DNA of 64,000 nucleotides. Origin: Blepharisma japonicum (lineage: Eukaryota > Ciliophora > Heterotrichea > Heterotrichida > Blepharismidae). A program made the position numbers and the translations under genes. This document shows positions 47,329 through 58,455 of the stretch, one piece after another. The stretch spans positions 1-64,000 of the forward strand of contig CATKHK010000090.1 in assembly GCA_949751835.1 (NCBI GenBank). Direction: 5' to 3'. Numbering within the stretch: position 1 is the stretch's first letter; every line of letters starts with the position of its first letter. A model generated the notes under the pieces. The model saw only the letters and a program-made list of their open reading frames with translations. It did not search any database and was not told the origin of the DNA.

Positions 47329-48609
47329 ATGGATGAATTGCCTACTTGCTCAATGAATTGCCCAAATAGGTCTGTTTATGTATGTGACTGTTCTGATAAA
47401 AAGGTGTTTTTATGCCTAAATCACATCGGTCCACATGGAGAATTAACTTCAGCTAGAAGACATCTTTTCACTAGAATCATGAAGAATCCTGATTGTCAAA
47501 CCAAAATTATTATTTCTGATTTTTTAAAAGGCTTAAAGCATCAAACAAAACAGGATCGTTTAAAGGTTATCCAAGAATCATCATTATTAATAACACACAT
47601 AATAAAGGTAACTGACGAAGCGCTAGAAAAGCTTTTAAATATAGAAAAAAGACTAAATGAATATATATATTTATGTGATACCTTGCAAGAAGTCAATAAT
47701 TTAAATAGTGAGAGCTTTATTGAATCGTTATTAAAATTATCTGCTGAAGACGCAGCAAAAATAAAATATCAAGAAGATATAGCTGACATCATTAAAGACA
47801 ATTTGACTGAAAAGATAGAAAATCTATTTATTATTGAAGAAGCAGACAATTTATTTGATATTAATAACTTGGGAGTTTCTAAAGAAAGGCCAATTATTAA
47901 ATACTTTGTAAACCAGACTCTATATGCTGTTGACGTTATATCACTAAGCTCGAATTCACAAAATATAAATAAAAATTGAAAATATTGAGATCCAACTTGC
48001 TTGCTAAATGATGGTTCTGTGTTTTGCTGCTTCCAATCAGAAACTTTTATTATAAGTCCGAATAATTCAATAACTGCTTTGGATTCTTCTCAGTATAGTA
48101 ATTTTTCTGGACTTATTGCAGTTGATGATTTTGTCTACATGTTTGGAGGATATGGGAATGCTTCATTAAAATTTTCACTTAAATCTAAAAATTGAGCAAC
48201 TCTTGCACAGTATCCAATATCAAATAACCGTTATATTTCTTGTGCATCTATTAATGGCGTGATATTAATTGTTGGTTATGAATCTCCTTATATATCAGTA
48301 TACAATATTCGAAATAATTCATATGAAAATGCTTGAATTTTGTTAAATTCAGGCACAGGGAAAAATTGTTTATCTACTAAAAGCAAAGCCTATGTAATTG
48401 ATCACAATAGAAATTCCTACGAAAGTGGTTTCAACGATATAAATACATGAACATCAATTGGAGCTAATAATGTTTTTCAAAACTACTGACCTCGCCATTC
48501 ATATTCTTTGTTATATGAAGATAGTTTTTACTTTATAACTATCGATTTCAGACTAATTCAGTTTGATTTTAAAAATAAACAATTAAAACATCTCAAGACC
48601 TTAAATTAA
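47329..48609 (+). CDS. Diverged B-box/coiled-coil/Kelch protein, twin 1 (426 aa)
   Basis: Starts MDELPTCSMNC. Cluster CSMNC, VCDCSDKKVFLCLNH, PHGE, then a helix with FLKGLKHQTKQDRLKVIQES. Kelch-like half: FVYMFGGYGNASLKFSLKS followed by Trp=TGA, a unit GYESPYISVYNI, and a last unit FRLIQFDFKNKQLKHL. TGA also encodes residues after INKN, KY, ENA, NT and NY. ATG 47329 is preferred over the upstream ATG in the same frame because the twin gene at 56203 shares MDEL but its upstream frame lacks that ATG. Opposite in orientation to the array. Confidence 0.82.
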
Positions 48610-49182
48610 AGTTTAATTATTCTCCTTTTAAAAACCTAATATATCGATTCTGATTAATAAAAGCAAATAGGGCTGTCCCTTTGTGCTAAATGTTAGGTAG
48701 CTTTTCACTTGTAATAGGCCATTGAGTTTTTATGCCTTAATATAAAATATGCTTCTAGCCAAATTCTGTAGTATCAAAACTGGCCATGAACTCCCCCATT
48801 GGTAAAAATCTCGAATCGCTGAATATGTAAGTGTTGTCAATCGAATGGATATAAATAACGGCTGTTTCATTAAGGATTACAGAAAATCGATAATCTCTTC
48901 GAAAACAAATTGCATAAAAACTTTAGAAAAAGACCAAATAAAATATGCCAAATTAATATTTTGCACTAAGATAATTTTCATAGGTTGACAGAAAATTCCT
49001 CGGTTCTATATTAAAAAATTCAAAAACTGAAGCTATTGCTAATGCAAATAAATTATCAGATTTAGTCTAGTCTAGATGTCATCAAATAAATGGCAATATC
49101 GAAAAAGGAATGACTAATGAGACTTTATTATATTCTACTATCAGCTAGCATATCTTATCTACTATGAAAATTTAAATTTAGA
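48610..49182. repeat. Spacer sharing flank with the twin locus
   Basis: The first 70 bp match the sequence after 57492 (AGTTTAATTATTCTCCTTT, CCTAATATATCGATT). The remainder is unassigned AT-rich DNA plus the 3' flank of a Family B remnant. Confidence 0.5.
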
Positions 49183-49303
49183 TTAAATGGCCGCATAAAG
49201 TACCAAAATCCAAACCAAAACTACCCCTTTTGCTGAGCAAATATCAGTGCATTTTCTTTGTTCAATATTGAATATTTGCTTATGATCTTTACAAATGCAT
49301 ACA
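49183..49303 (-). pseudogene. Family B 3'-end remnant
   Basis: Only the last 40 or so codons remain: CKDHKQIF, QRKCTDICSAKG, VVLVWILVLYAAI and the TAA. Upstream of CICKDH the sequence switches abruptly to Family B 3'-flank sequence (AAGGACTTCTAAATCC), the flank of the next gene. This is the scar expected from unequal crossing-over between two B genes. Confidence 0.8.
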
Positions 49304-49477
49304 CATAAGGACTTCTAAATCCTCATCCGACTTAATAAAATGTTCAAATTTCTCTAAGTGCTGCCATAAAAGTAGTATCAAAGAGGGAGCATCTACAGAG
49401 AGTTTTATTACTCTTAAATTCTATTATCAGCCACTTAGTCGCTCACATATCTGATTTATTCTAGATTTAAATTTAGG

Positions 49478-51304
49478 TTAAATGGCCGTATAAAGCACCA
49501 AAATCCAAACCAAAGCTAGCCCCTTTGCTGAGCCAACATCAGTGCATTTTCTCTTGTCAATGTTGAATATTTGCTTATGATCTTTACAGATGCATACTCC
49601 ATTAATATTTTCTTGCGAGTCAAAACAAGTTTGGCACGTCTGATATTCTGTGCATACTTGGCATCCTAGAATGCAATTATCTTGGCAATCAGGTAGATCA
49701 GAGTTACAACTTACACAAGAGTTCGTGCTTGGACTAAATGTTGTAAAAACTTCATCACATACACAAGTTTCTTGGTTTGACAAATGTAGACCTGGAAGAC
49801 ATGTAGTGCATTCATCATATTCATTACATGAAGAGCATCCACCAGGACATGGCGAGCATACTCCTTCATTGACATACGTGCCACCAGGGCAAGGAACACA
49901 AGATTCAGTTGCATTGTCATACACTTTTGTGTTGTCAATGCACACGCAATTTGCTCCTGCTCATTTTAAAATGCTATCATTAATGCATGTGATGCAATCA
50001 GTATCATCGTAGCAAGTAGCACAAGCATCTTGACATGGCTCGCAAACATTGGTGGCTTGATTAAGATACTTACGATAAGGACAGCTGCAAGTATTAGTAG
50101 TTGTATTAAATTTAACTGCGTTACTTGTGCATGAGCAGGTTCCATCTCCATTAAGAGTCATATGATTGCTATCGTAACAAGTTATACACTGAGTTGACGT
50201 ACAAGTTTGGCAGCCATATCCACATGCTTGACAATTTCCATTAGAATCTTGATAAAAACCTGGAACGCAGGCACATACATTGTTTTGGTTATAAACTTCA
50301 TTGGGCTTTAAGCAAATGCATACGCCATTTACAATATGAGAATTATTAGGATCATAGCATTGAGTGCATATTGAAGTGATTCCAATGCCAGCAGATTCGC
50401 AAGTCTGACAATTGCTAGCACAAGGTCAGCAGTCCTGAAATGGATCTACGAAATATCCAGGTTGGCATTCTATGCAGGCAGTCGGATTACATTCTACACA
50501 ATTTGGATCAGAACATTTTACGCATTGGATATTGTTGAAATAATATCCATTAATACATGAATCGCACTGCATTCCGTTATTACAAGTTTCACATAGTTGC
50601 ATAGTACAACATTGAGTGCCATTAGCATTGACATAGTAATTTGCATTGCAAATTGAACATATTGTGGATGAAAGGCAAGAAAAGCAATTGCTTATGCAGG
50701 TTAATTCTAAATTTTCAGTCCAATTTTTCAAGTAATCTTCAATTTCACTCAGTAGTTGATTTCGAATTAAATCATCTTCGAAAATGATGCTTGAAAGGGT
50801 TGAAGATAAAAATTTTATCTGTGAAACCGTTTCAAGTTTTAAAAATTTTTCTAAGTTTATTGCAATCGACACTAAAAGTAGCTGATTGCTACTTTCGCAT
50901 TTCTTTATTGTAGCCATCTCATTTTCGGATTTATTGCTTTGAGTGATGTATAAGCCGAAATCTGCGTCAATTCCTTGACTTTTTATTATTTCATGAATTA
51001 AAAAGTCATCACACTGGATTTTCTCTCCAAACTTAGAGACTTCTTTTAGAGGTTGGGAAAGCACTAAATCTGATAAAATTAAGGTTGTTATGCCAGCAAC
51101 CTCTTTTACAGCCTGATCTGACTGAATATTTTGAAAGGCACTTTCATCGACCTCCAATAAAATTTTTAGCGGGTTGTAAATTCCTTCATAAGGACCAGCC
51201 AAGCGTTTTAAGAAGTATTTTGAGATTTCATGATTGCCCTGCTATGCTAAAGATTGAATTGAGAGTCCTAACAAAAGATGAATTATAGCAAATCTTTGTT
51301 GCAT
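49478..51304 (-). pseudogene. Family B surface protein, copy B5, with one premature TAG
   Basis: 609 codons, open apart from TAG at codon 21 (51242-51244), where B2 has Ser at the likely signal-peptide cleavage site (LA-S-Q). Two TGA=Trp occur in the Cys region (QDC-W-PCASNC and SILK-W-AGANC); neither is at an obviously conserved Trp. Repeats start CISNCFSCLSSTIC, as in B4. The GPI-type tail SAKGLALVWILVLYTAI is intact. A protein begun at an internal Met would lack the signal peptide, so the copy is probably silent at the surface. Confidence 0.75.
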
Positions 51305-52060
51305 ATTTATTTCACCAGGCTTGTGCACATCAAATAACCATTAGGGCATTTAAGATATGGCTAATAAAAACAAAACTTTTAATCCTCTTTAAACTTAAAT
51401 ATATCAAAGTTTGGCCAAAGCCATCGTGAATCAGCTATACAGTAAATATAATTTAAATATCAATGGTGCTTTAATCCCATGCAAAAATGTTCTTAATTGT
51501 TCAAAAATTTGTAGCTTAAGGCTATTTCTAAGATTTGGCAGGTTTGATACATACCAGCAAAAAATACAAAATATAAAATTATTCTATAGAAATGATTAAT
51601 CCATATTAAATAAAATAAATATTTATGATTAAATTGCTAAATAAACGTATTTATTTTTCTGTATAGCTTTTAGTTGGAGCAAATTTAAAATAATCATAGA
51701 AAGACAATTACTCATAATTATTATATATTTACACATATTTTTTGGCTCTATTGAAAAATAATTAATTCTATAAGATTAACTATAAATAACACAGAAAGAT
51801 CTTAAACCCCCGAAATCTTCAAAGTCAAGAAGAATTCAAAAAAGAGGCATTGACTCAAAAAGAGCTCAAAAAGCCTGCTGAAGCATAAAACAGTCAACAA
51901 AATAGTCGTTGAAGTTTCTTTTAAGTAGATTTTAGGCAATGACTTCTATATCTTTATCAAAAAATTAGAAAATTTTACAGAGTCAGCACAATCATACTTG
52001 TCCAATACTTATTAAAATATAGACCCTAAAAACATAAATTTAGAGCATTTAAGTGGCATA
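51305..52060. repeat. Duplicated Family B 5' flank
   Basis: Matches 46472-47150 closely and 10260-11000 more distantly. No conserved frame. Confidence 0.6.
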
Positions 52061-52089
52061 TTTTCAGTCTCTCGAATTTTCCAATGCCC

Positions 52090-52270
52090 TGCAGATCTCG
52101 CTGACTAATAATCTCAAGAATTTCAAAAAGAAGTATAAGTATCTCAAAAGAAAAACTGCAAGTGCAGCAATTTAAACGATATAGAAAGGATAAGGAAAAC
52201 TATAGTTTGAAAAAAAACTAGAAAAAGAAGCTCATAATTTTAAAATTACTATCCGGGGCTGGGCTTAAAT
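52090..52270 (+). pseudogene. Coiled-coil fossil fragment, copy 7
   Basis: Short plus-strand stretch giving SKEKLQVQQFKRYRKDKENY and then LKLLSGAGL in one frame, with a TAG between. Lys/Gln-rich, like the other coiled-coil fossils; too short to place within them. Confidence 0.3.
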
Positions 52271-52429
52271 TAAGAGTGTTAAAATGTTTTCAGTAAAAAG
52301 GCTTAATTTTAGAGGCATGGTGGAATAAAATTATGAAAATTTGAGATAAATGTGAAAAAACACTAGGATAAGACATGAAAATTTTCCTAAACTAAACAAT
52401 TCTGATTTTCATCAGAAGATAAGATGGCT

Positions 52430-52700
52430 AGAATGAAATAAATTCATGCTGCTTAGGCTAGAAAGAAATAAAGTGTTTAAATTTATGCTAAAAGGAATAA
52501 TAAAATCTATGCATTTAAGAAAATAATGAAGGCTTTTGAAAGTTCTGAAAACAATATTTCAAGTTGGACTAAAATGAACCATAAGAGCCTTATCCCTGCA
52601 GAGGCATACGCTTCGAAATCATATAGAAACAAGTAATTAAAACATATTTTTAATAAAAGAGTAGCCTTTAGCAACAGGAAAAAAATTGTGTACCAAGACC
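52430..52700 (+). pseudogene. Family A-like fossil, Kelch fragment
   Basis: Reads NNKIYAFKKIMKAFESSEN, then NISSW and SLIPAEAYASKSYRNK. It is clearly related to NNRIYLFEKGKRIFESAEN-DISKW of the array but on the opposite strand and preceded by a stop-filled stretch. Nothing of the zinc cluster or coil remains. Confidence 0.6.
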
Positions 52701-52763
52701 TCCAGTGAGCTGTTTTCGGATGTAATATAGTATATATTATATTTAAATAACACTTTTTTATTA

Positions 52764-55217
52764 TTAATTTTTAATATTTATTTGATACTTTCTATTCATA
52801 AATTTCATATATTTCTCCATTGAAACTGCCAATTTTTTAAGATCTCTCACTGCTTTAGAGTTATGCTTAAATTGCTTATACAAATCTAAAGATATCTGAT
52901 AGTAGCGCTTTGACTTTTCCCATTTTTGCTCTTTAAAATATAGAGCCCCAAGACAGTAATATACAGCTAATTTCGAAAACAGATCATTGAGTCTCTTGGT
53001 GTTAACAACCTTTTCAGCGTATTTTAAAATTTTTTTTGCCTTTTGACGATATTCATCAGAAGTATTAGATAAATTGATATAAACTTTAGCGAGTTCTATG
53101 TAATCACTTATGCAATCTAAATCATTGATTTTTATAGATTTTTGAGAAGTCAAAATAATTTTGTTTACATTCAATAACTTTTCAGCTTTGTTCAAGCATT
53201 TTTCTGCTTCTTTTATTTCATTTAAAGATATATGCAGTTCTGCTCATTTAATAAAGTAATAAGGCTTTCTAAATTTTATATGGCGGTTAATTTTTAATAT
53301 TTCCTTTATTCTCAGCAAAATAACCCTGCATTTTTCATAGTCAGATTTTCAATAAAAATAACTAAAGACAAAGCTTTGGGATTTCAAAAATATATCAATA
53401 TTAAAGATATCATAGTGGTCTATAAGGTCAAAAGCTTTATTAAAATATTTATCTGCCTTTTCTAATTTGCCTTTAAGATTGTATAATTCTCCAATGTATG
53501 CATTAACAATAAATAATTCATTTTTATAACTTTCAGTAAATTCAGACATCATTTGTTTTGCTCTTGCTAGCAATTTCCATGCTTTTTTATTTAGCATTCA
53601 AAAATAAGCGATTCCCATAGAAAGCTTAGCAAATAGCAACTCATGATTAGATCATCTATTTGTTATACGTCTAAAACATTTTAGAGCCTCTTTATAGCGT
53701 TGGCTTACTAAATAAAATACTCCAAATTTTTTATAAATTTGTTGCTTATTTGAATCTGTTGTATATGAAATGCTACACAAAGATTTGGCATAAGAAAGAC
53801 ATTCATGTGCTTTTGTAAAATTGCCTTTTCAGGTATGAATTTCTGCTAAACGAAGCCATAAATTTGATAATTCGTAAGAGTGCACAAATCTTTTTTGATT
53901 AGACATTCTAATGAATTTCATTATATATTTAAAAGCTCTATTGAAATGATTCAGAAGATAATGGATCTCTCCAATAGTTGCATAAAATTGAAATTTAAAT
54001 TTAGAATTTGAACATTCAAAATTAAATAGATCAAGAATTGCTCTAACCTTATCATTATTCTTTGCGGCGCTATATGCTTTTGCCAATCAAAGATAAGCCT
54101 CAATTCAATATTCTAAAGAGTCATTTCAGAGACCCACTCTATTCTGTCATGTGTCTTTTGAGAGACGATCTCTATGCCAAGCAATCGATTTATTAAAACG
54201 TTCTATGGCTTTTGTATAGTTTTTACTGCCATAATAGAGTAATCCGAGCTCTTGGTTAATTTTATTTGCAAAATTTTTAGAATAACTCATTCTAGAGCAT
54301 TCAACCTTACAGAGGATTTTACAGTAATATTCAGAAAGATTGCTATCAATCATCATCATAGAAAGCACTTTATCCAAACAAAAACATGACCAATAAACTA
54401 CATTTTTGGACGATTGATCATTTGACTTTTTAATTGCTTGTTTATAAGTATTAATCGCAATTTTTCATCCTTCATACAGCTGATAATAATTTTCTTTCAA
54501 CATGATTTGTTTGAAGATATTACCAAATAAATCAAAGATCCATTTAAATTTTTGAATTGAAGAATGATCATAAAATTGTAAATAACTTAAGAGATTTTGA
54601 TATAATTCATATGCCATCTCGTTTTCAGACATTTTAATAAAATCCAAAAATATTATACCATAAAAATCCGATAGACGGTCGCGATCGTAAGAAGACTTAT
54701 AAGCCCAGCCATGTATATATTTTTGATTCTCAAATTGAAAATAATTGAAATCAAATACATGGGCTCTAACTGATGGATAAATTTCTAATAAATCCTCCCG
54801 ATTTCAATATTGCTTTATATATTGCTGTGCTTTTTCCTCTGGCTGAGTTAAAAAATATTCAAAAGGACTTAAGATTAATTTCTTTAAGACTCATTTTCTT
54901 TTTATCAAAAATGAGGCGATTCTACTGCAGTAATTAAAACCCTCATTCAATCTGTCTAGATTCTCCTGATAGTCTTTACCTTTTTCAATGTTTTTTTCAA
55001 TTAAATTATCGATCTGGGCCTTAAAATTTCACTTTAATTCGACTATAAAACTATATAAAATTTCTTTTGATTTGTTGTTGATTGGGATTTTTATACGTTC
55101 TAGTTTATATCCTTGAGCTTGGCCTAAAAAATAATGCTTTGGGCATGCTTTAAATTGATCGTCATTGGATGTAAAGATTGCTTCGAAAAAGCAACGGGAG
55201 CAACGTACTTTTGCCAT
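52764..55217 (-). CDS. Large TPR protein with N-terminal Cys/His cluster (817 aa)
   Basis: A single frame open from MAKVRCSRCFF to TAA with about a dozen TGA=Trp. Residues 6-30 hold C-x2-C ... C-x2-H (CSRC, CPKH), a small zinc site reminiscent of the Family A cluster. Then charged helix (NFKAQIDNLIEKNIEKGKD) and at least six TPR-like helix pairs, for example ELGLLYYGSKNYTKAIERFN, YATIGEIHYLLNHFNRAFKY, YKKFGVFYLVSQRYKEALK and YYCLGALYFKEQKWEKSKRY. TPRs bind other proteins, so this is probably a scaffold. ATG 55217 is the first in frame. It sits alone between Family A and B material; any link to them is inference. Confidence 0.85.
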
Positions 55218-56202
55218 TCTTGATGCTTTATTTTTATATCTATTTTAAAATAAAATTTGGGCAATTTGGGTGAATTTTAATATTTGGGAGGATAAGATTA
55301 TTGATTTTACAATCTCTCATATGTTTTAGTTTTTTGATTTTTTAAGATTGTTTGCATATTTTAAAGCTTTGGTTGGTGGCTGAATAAAAAGTATTCTTAG
55401 GAGTAAAATGAATTTATAGAATTGAATTTTTTGATCTTAAAAATTAATCTTATCGCACATTTGAAGTATATAATTAAAAAACTTTAAGAGTATTTGAATA
55501 ATTGATAAGAGTATAAAACAATTATAAATGTAATTGACTCATAGTATGATATAATTTCGTATATATTCTAGTTTGTGACTAGAACATTCTTTAGATGAGA
55601 AAAACGATGCTTTGAGCATAAATTTGTTTAGCAACTACATATATGAATTGCATCACAACTATCAAAAGAGCAGCAGGGTTTTTCTATATTTCTTAATTTT
55701 ATTCTATTTATTAAATTCTTGCATTTCTATAAAATTTTAAAAATAAATATTAGCTTCTGTTATACTCTTGTACCTTTTTGCAACAAATATAGAGCTAAGT
55801 GGCTGAAATTTTGGTTCGTAATTTTTTCCTTCAAAAAATTCTAAAAAAAACAAATTATTTCATTTCTTTTCTACCATTCTTTTATATTTAAATTTTAGAG
55901 ATAGTTGTTCAACGCTCTACTCTATAAACTGTATATGGCTTCTGCTTTGCTTTTATTTTAGCATCTTCTCGTTTTATAAAAAAAAAATAAAAAATTAAGT
56001 TTAGGCATATTATAAGCTTACTTGAATTAATAGTGGCTATCTTATTAATTAAATAATGCTCTCTAGATATGTAAAGTCTGGTATTCATAAATATAGTTTT
56101 AATTAGTAATTGTTCAGAATCTCACTAAAAGGTTAATTGTAATAGATTTGAAAGGACTTGATTTTTAAAAGTAAATATTTTGTAGAGTTGATAATAATAA
56201 CA
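55218..56202. other. Divergent intergenic region
   Basis: About 985 bp between the TPR gene (minus) and twin 2 (plus), AT-rich. Only the last 100 bp before 56203 resembles the region before 47329. It must hold two promoters; no clear elements seen. Confidence 0.5.
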
Positions 56203-57492
56203 ATGGATGAATTGGCTACTTGCTCAATGAATTGCCCGAATAAGCCTATTTATGTATGTGAATGCTCAGATAAAAAGGTATTTTTATGTTCAAATCACAC
56301 CGGCCCACATGGAGAAATAACTTCAGCTGGAAAACACCTTTTCATTCGAATCACTAAAAAACCTGATCGTCAAACCAAAATTATTATTTCTGATTTTTTA
56401 AAAGGCTTAAAGCGAAAAACAAAGCAGGATCGTTTAAAGATTATCCAAGAATCATCATTATTAATAAAACAAATAAAGGAAATAACTGATAAATCATTAG
56501 AAAAGCTTTTAAATATAGAAAAAAGACTAAATGAATATATATATTTATGTGATACCTTGGAAGAAGTCAATAATCTAAATAGTGAGAGCTTTATTGAATC
56601 GTTATTAAAATTATCTGCTGAAGACGCAGCAAAAATAAAATATCAAGAAGATATAGCTAAAATTATTAGGGGCGATTTGAAAGAAAAGATAGAAAATCTG
56701 TTTATCATTGAAGAAGCAAAAAAATTATTTGATATTAATAATTTTGGAGTTTCTAAAGCTGTCAAAGTAGAGCCAATTATTAAATACTTTGTAAATCAGA
56801 CTCTATTTGCTGTTGACGTTAGATCACTAAGCTCAACTTCACAAAATATAAATAAAAATTGAAAAGGAGACGATCCAACTTGCTTGCTAAGTGATGGCTC
56901 TGTATTTTGCTGCTTCCAATCAGAAACTTTTATTATAAGTCCGAATAATTCAATAACTGCTTTGGATTCTTCTCAGTATAGTAATTATTCTGGACTTATT
57001 GCAGTTGATGACTTTGTCTATATGTTTGGAGGATGTGGGAATGCTTCATTAAAATTTTCACTTAAATCTAATAATTGAACAACTCTTGCACAGTATCCAA
57101 TATCAAATAACTGTTTTATTTCTTGTGCATCTATTAATGGCGTGATATTAATTGCTGGTTATTCACCTCCTTATATATCAGTATACAATATTTCAAATAA
57201 TTCATATGCAAATGCTCCAATTACATTAAATTCAAACACAGGGAAAAATTGTTTATCTACTAAAAGCAAAGCTTATGTAATTGATTACAATCAAATTTGT
57301 TACGAAAGTGGTTTAAATGATATAAATACATGAACATCAATAGGAGCTAATAATGTTTTTCATAGCGGCAACCCTCGCCATTCATATTCTTTGCTATACG
57401 AAGATAGTTTTTTCTTTATTACTTGCGATTTCAGACTCATTCAATTTGATTTAAAAAATAAACAATTAAAACATCTCAAGACCTTAACTTAA
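56203..57492 (+). CDS. Diverged B-box/coiled-coil/Kelch protein, twin 2 (429 aa)
   Basis: Close duplicate of the gene at 47329: MDELATCSMNC, VCECSDKKVFLCSNH, the same helix, and Kelch-like FVYMFGGCGNASLKFSLKS followed by Trp=TGA. It has three more residues than twin 1 (AVKVE in place of ER near residue 190). Several TGA of twin 1 are sense codons here (for example ENA-W in twin 1 is NAP here), consistent with UGA as an ordinary Trp codon that drifts. Ends HLKTLT-TAA. Confidence 0.84.
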
Positions 57493-58455
57493 AGTTTAAT
57501 TATTCTCCTTTAAAATACCTAATATATCGATTTTGATTAGTAAAAGCAAATAGGATCCATCCCTTTTTGCTGAATTTTAGGTTGCAGTAGGCCATTGAGT
57601 CTTTATTGCCTTGGCAAAAGAAAAGTTCTATTTCTTCTGAAGATTTTCCTGCAACTGCGGAAAGAAGGTGCTTTGACATCCTACAGACTCTTAGAAGATA
57701 TTTGTTGGAATCAATCTAATCCCATTCCCAGTCGGAGGAACGCAGAAATCAATAACTCAAAGCTAAAACTTAAGGTTAGGAGGAGATCCTACTATTCTCA
57801 CTTCCTATAGCTTTTGAGGTAGCTGGAAACTCTCATGCAGGAAGTTTTTGGTGACTGAATTCTCATATGGCTGGCGCCTGCTTTTTAATGCGAATCTTCA
57901 AAAACAAATCGCTAACCAAATTATAAATACTTTAGAAAAGGCAAAATGAAATATGCAAATATAATATTCACTAATAGCCGAAGGCTCAAAACAAATGCAA
58001 TTGTTTCAAAATGAGTTTAGAGATGTTTAATTTATGACTCATGCCAAAGCACAGATCTAAACACCTAATCAACTGATTTTCCTAGCTCAAAGAAAATATG
58101 TCTTCAAAATTAAAAACTCAATAAGATTTAGTGCTCAATTCGAGTATATTAAAAAAATAATCACCATCTTCATGCTACCTTTATTTTCAAAAATTGAGAT
58201 TAAAATAAAGCCAAAATATTTAAATTTTACTGCTAAATATTAATCAAGAAATTCACATTTTGCTTAATAATCTGAGCACCGAAAATTATTTTTTCATGTA
58301 AATCAATAAATATACACTCAAGTAAATCTATTTAAAGCCTTTTATTAAGATAAAATTCTTTTAATAATTAAAAAAAATGCGAATTTTATTATTATTACTA
58401 TTATTTAATAAGTTCTTAGTTTTCAATTTGTATTAAAACATCATAAATTTAATAA
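57493..58455. other. Transition spacer between accessory and housekeeping regions
   Basis: The first 100 bp are shared with the flank after 48609. A plus-strand open frame at 57595-57810 overlaps GC-richer DNA but has no recognisable domain and no counterpart at the twin locus, so I do not call it a gene. The rest is AT-rich, ending at the 3' end of the FEN1 gene. Confidence 0.5.

Noticed and set aside
49650-50012. 120-codon plus-strand frame rich in His, Gln and Ser
   Set aside because: Exact antisense of the Cys-rich repeats of Family B copy B5; a shadow frame.
57595-57810. 71-codon plus-strand frame
   Set aside because: No recognisable domain, no counterpart at the twin locus, and surrounding sequence is decayed flank.
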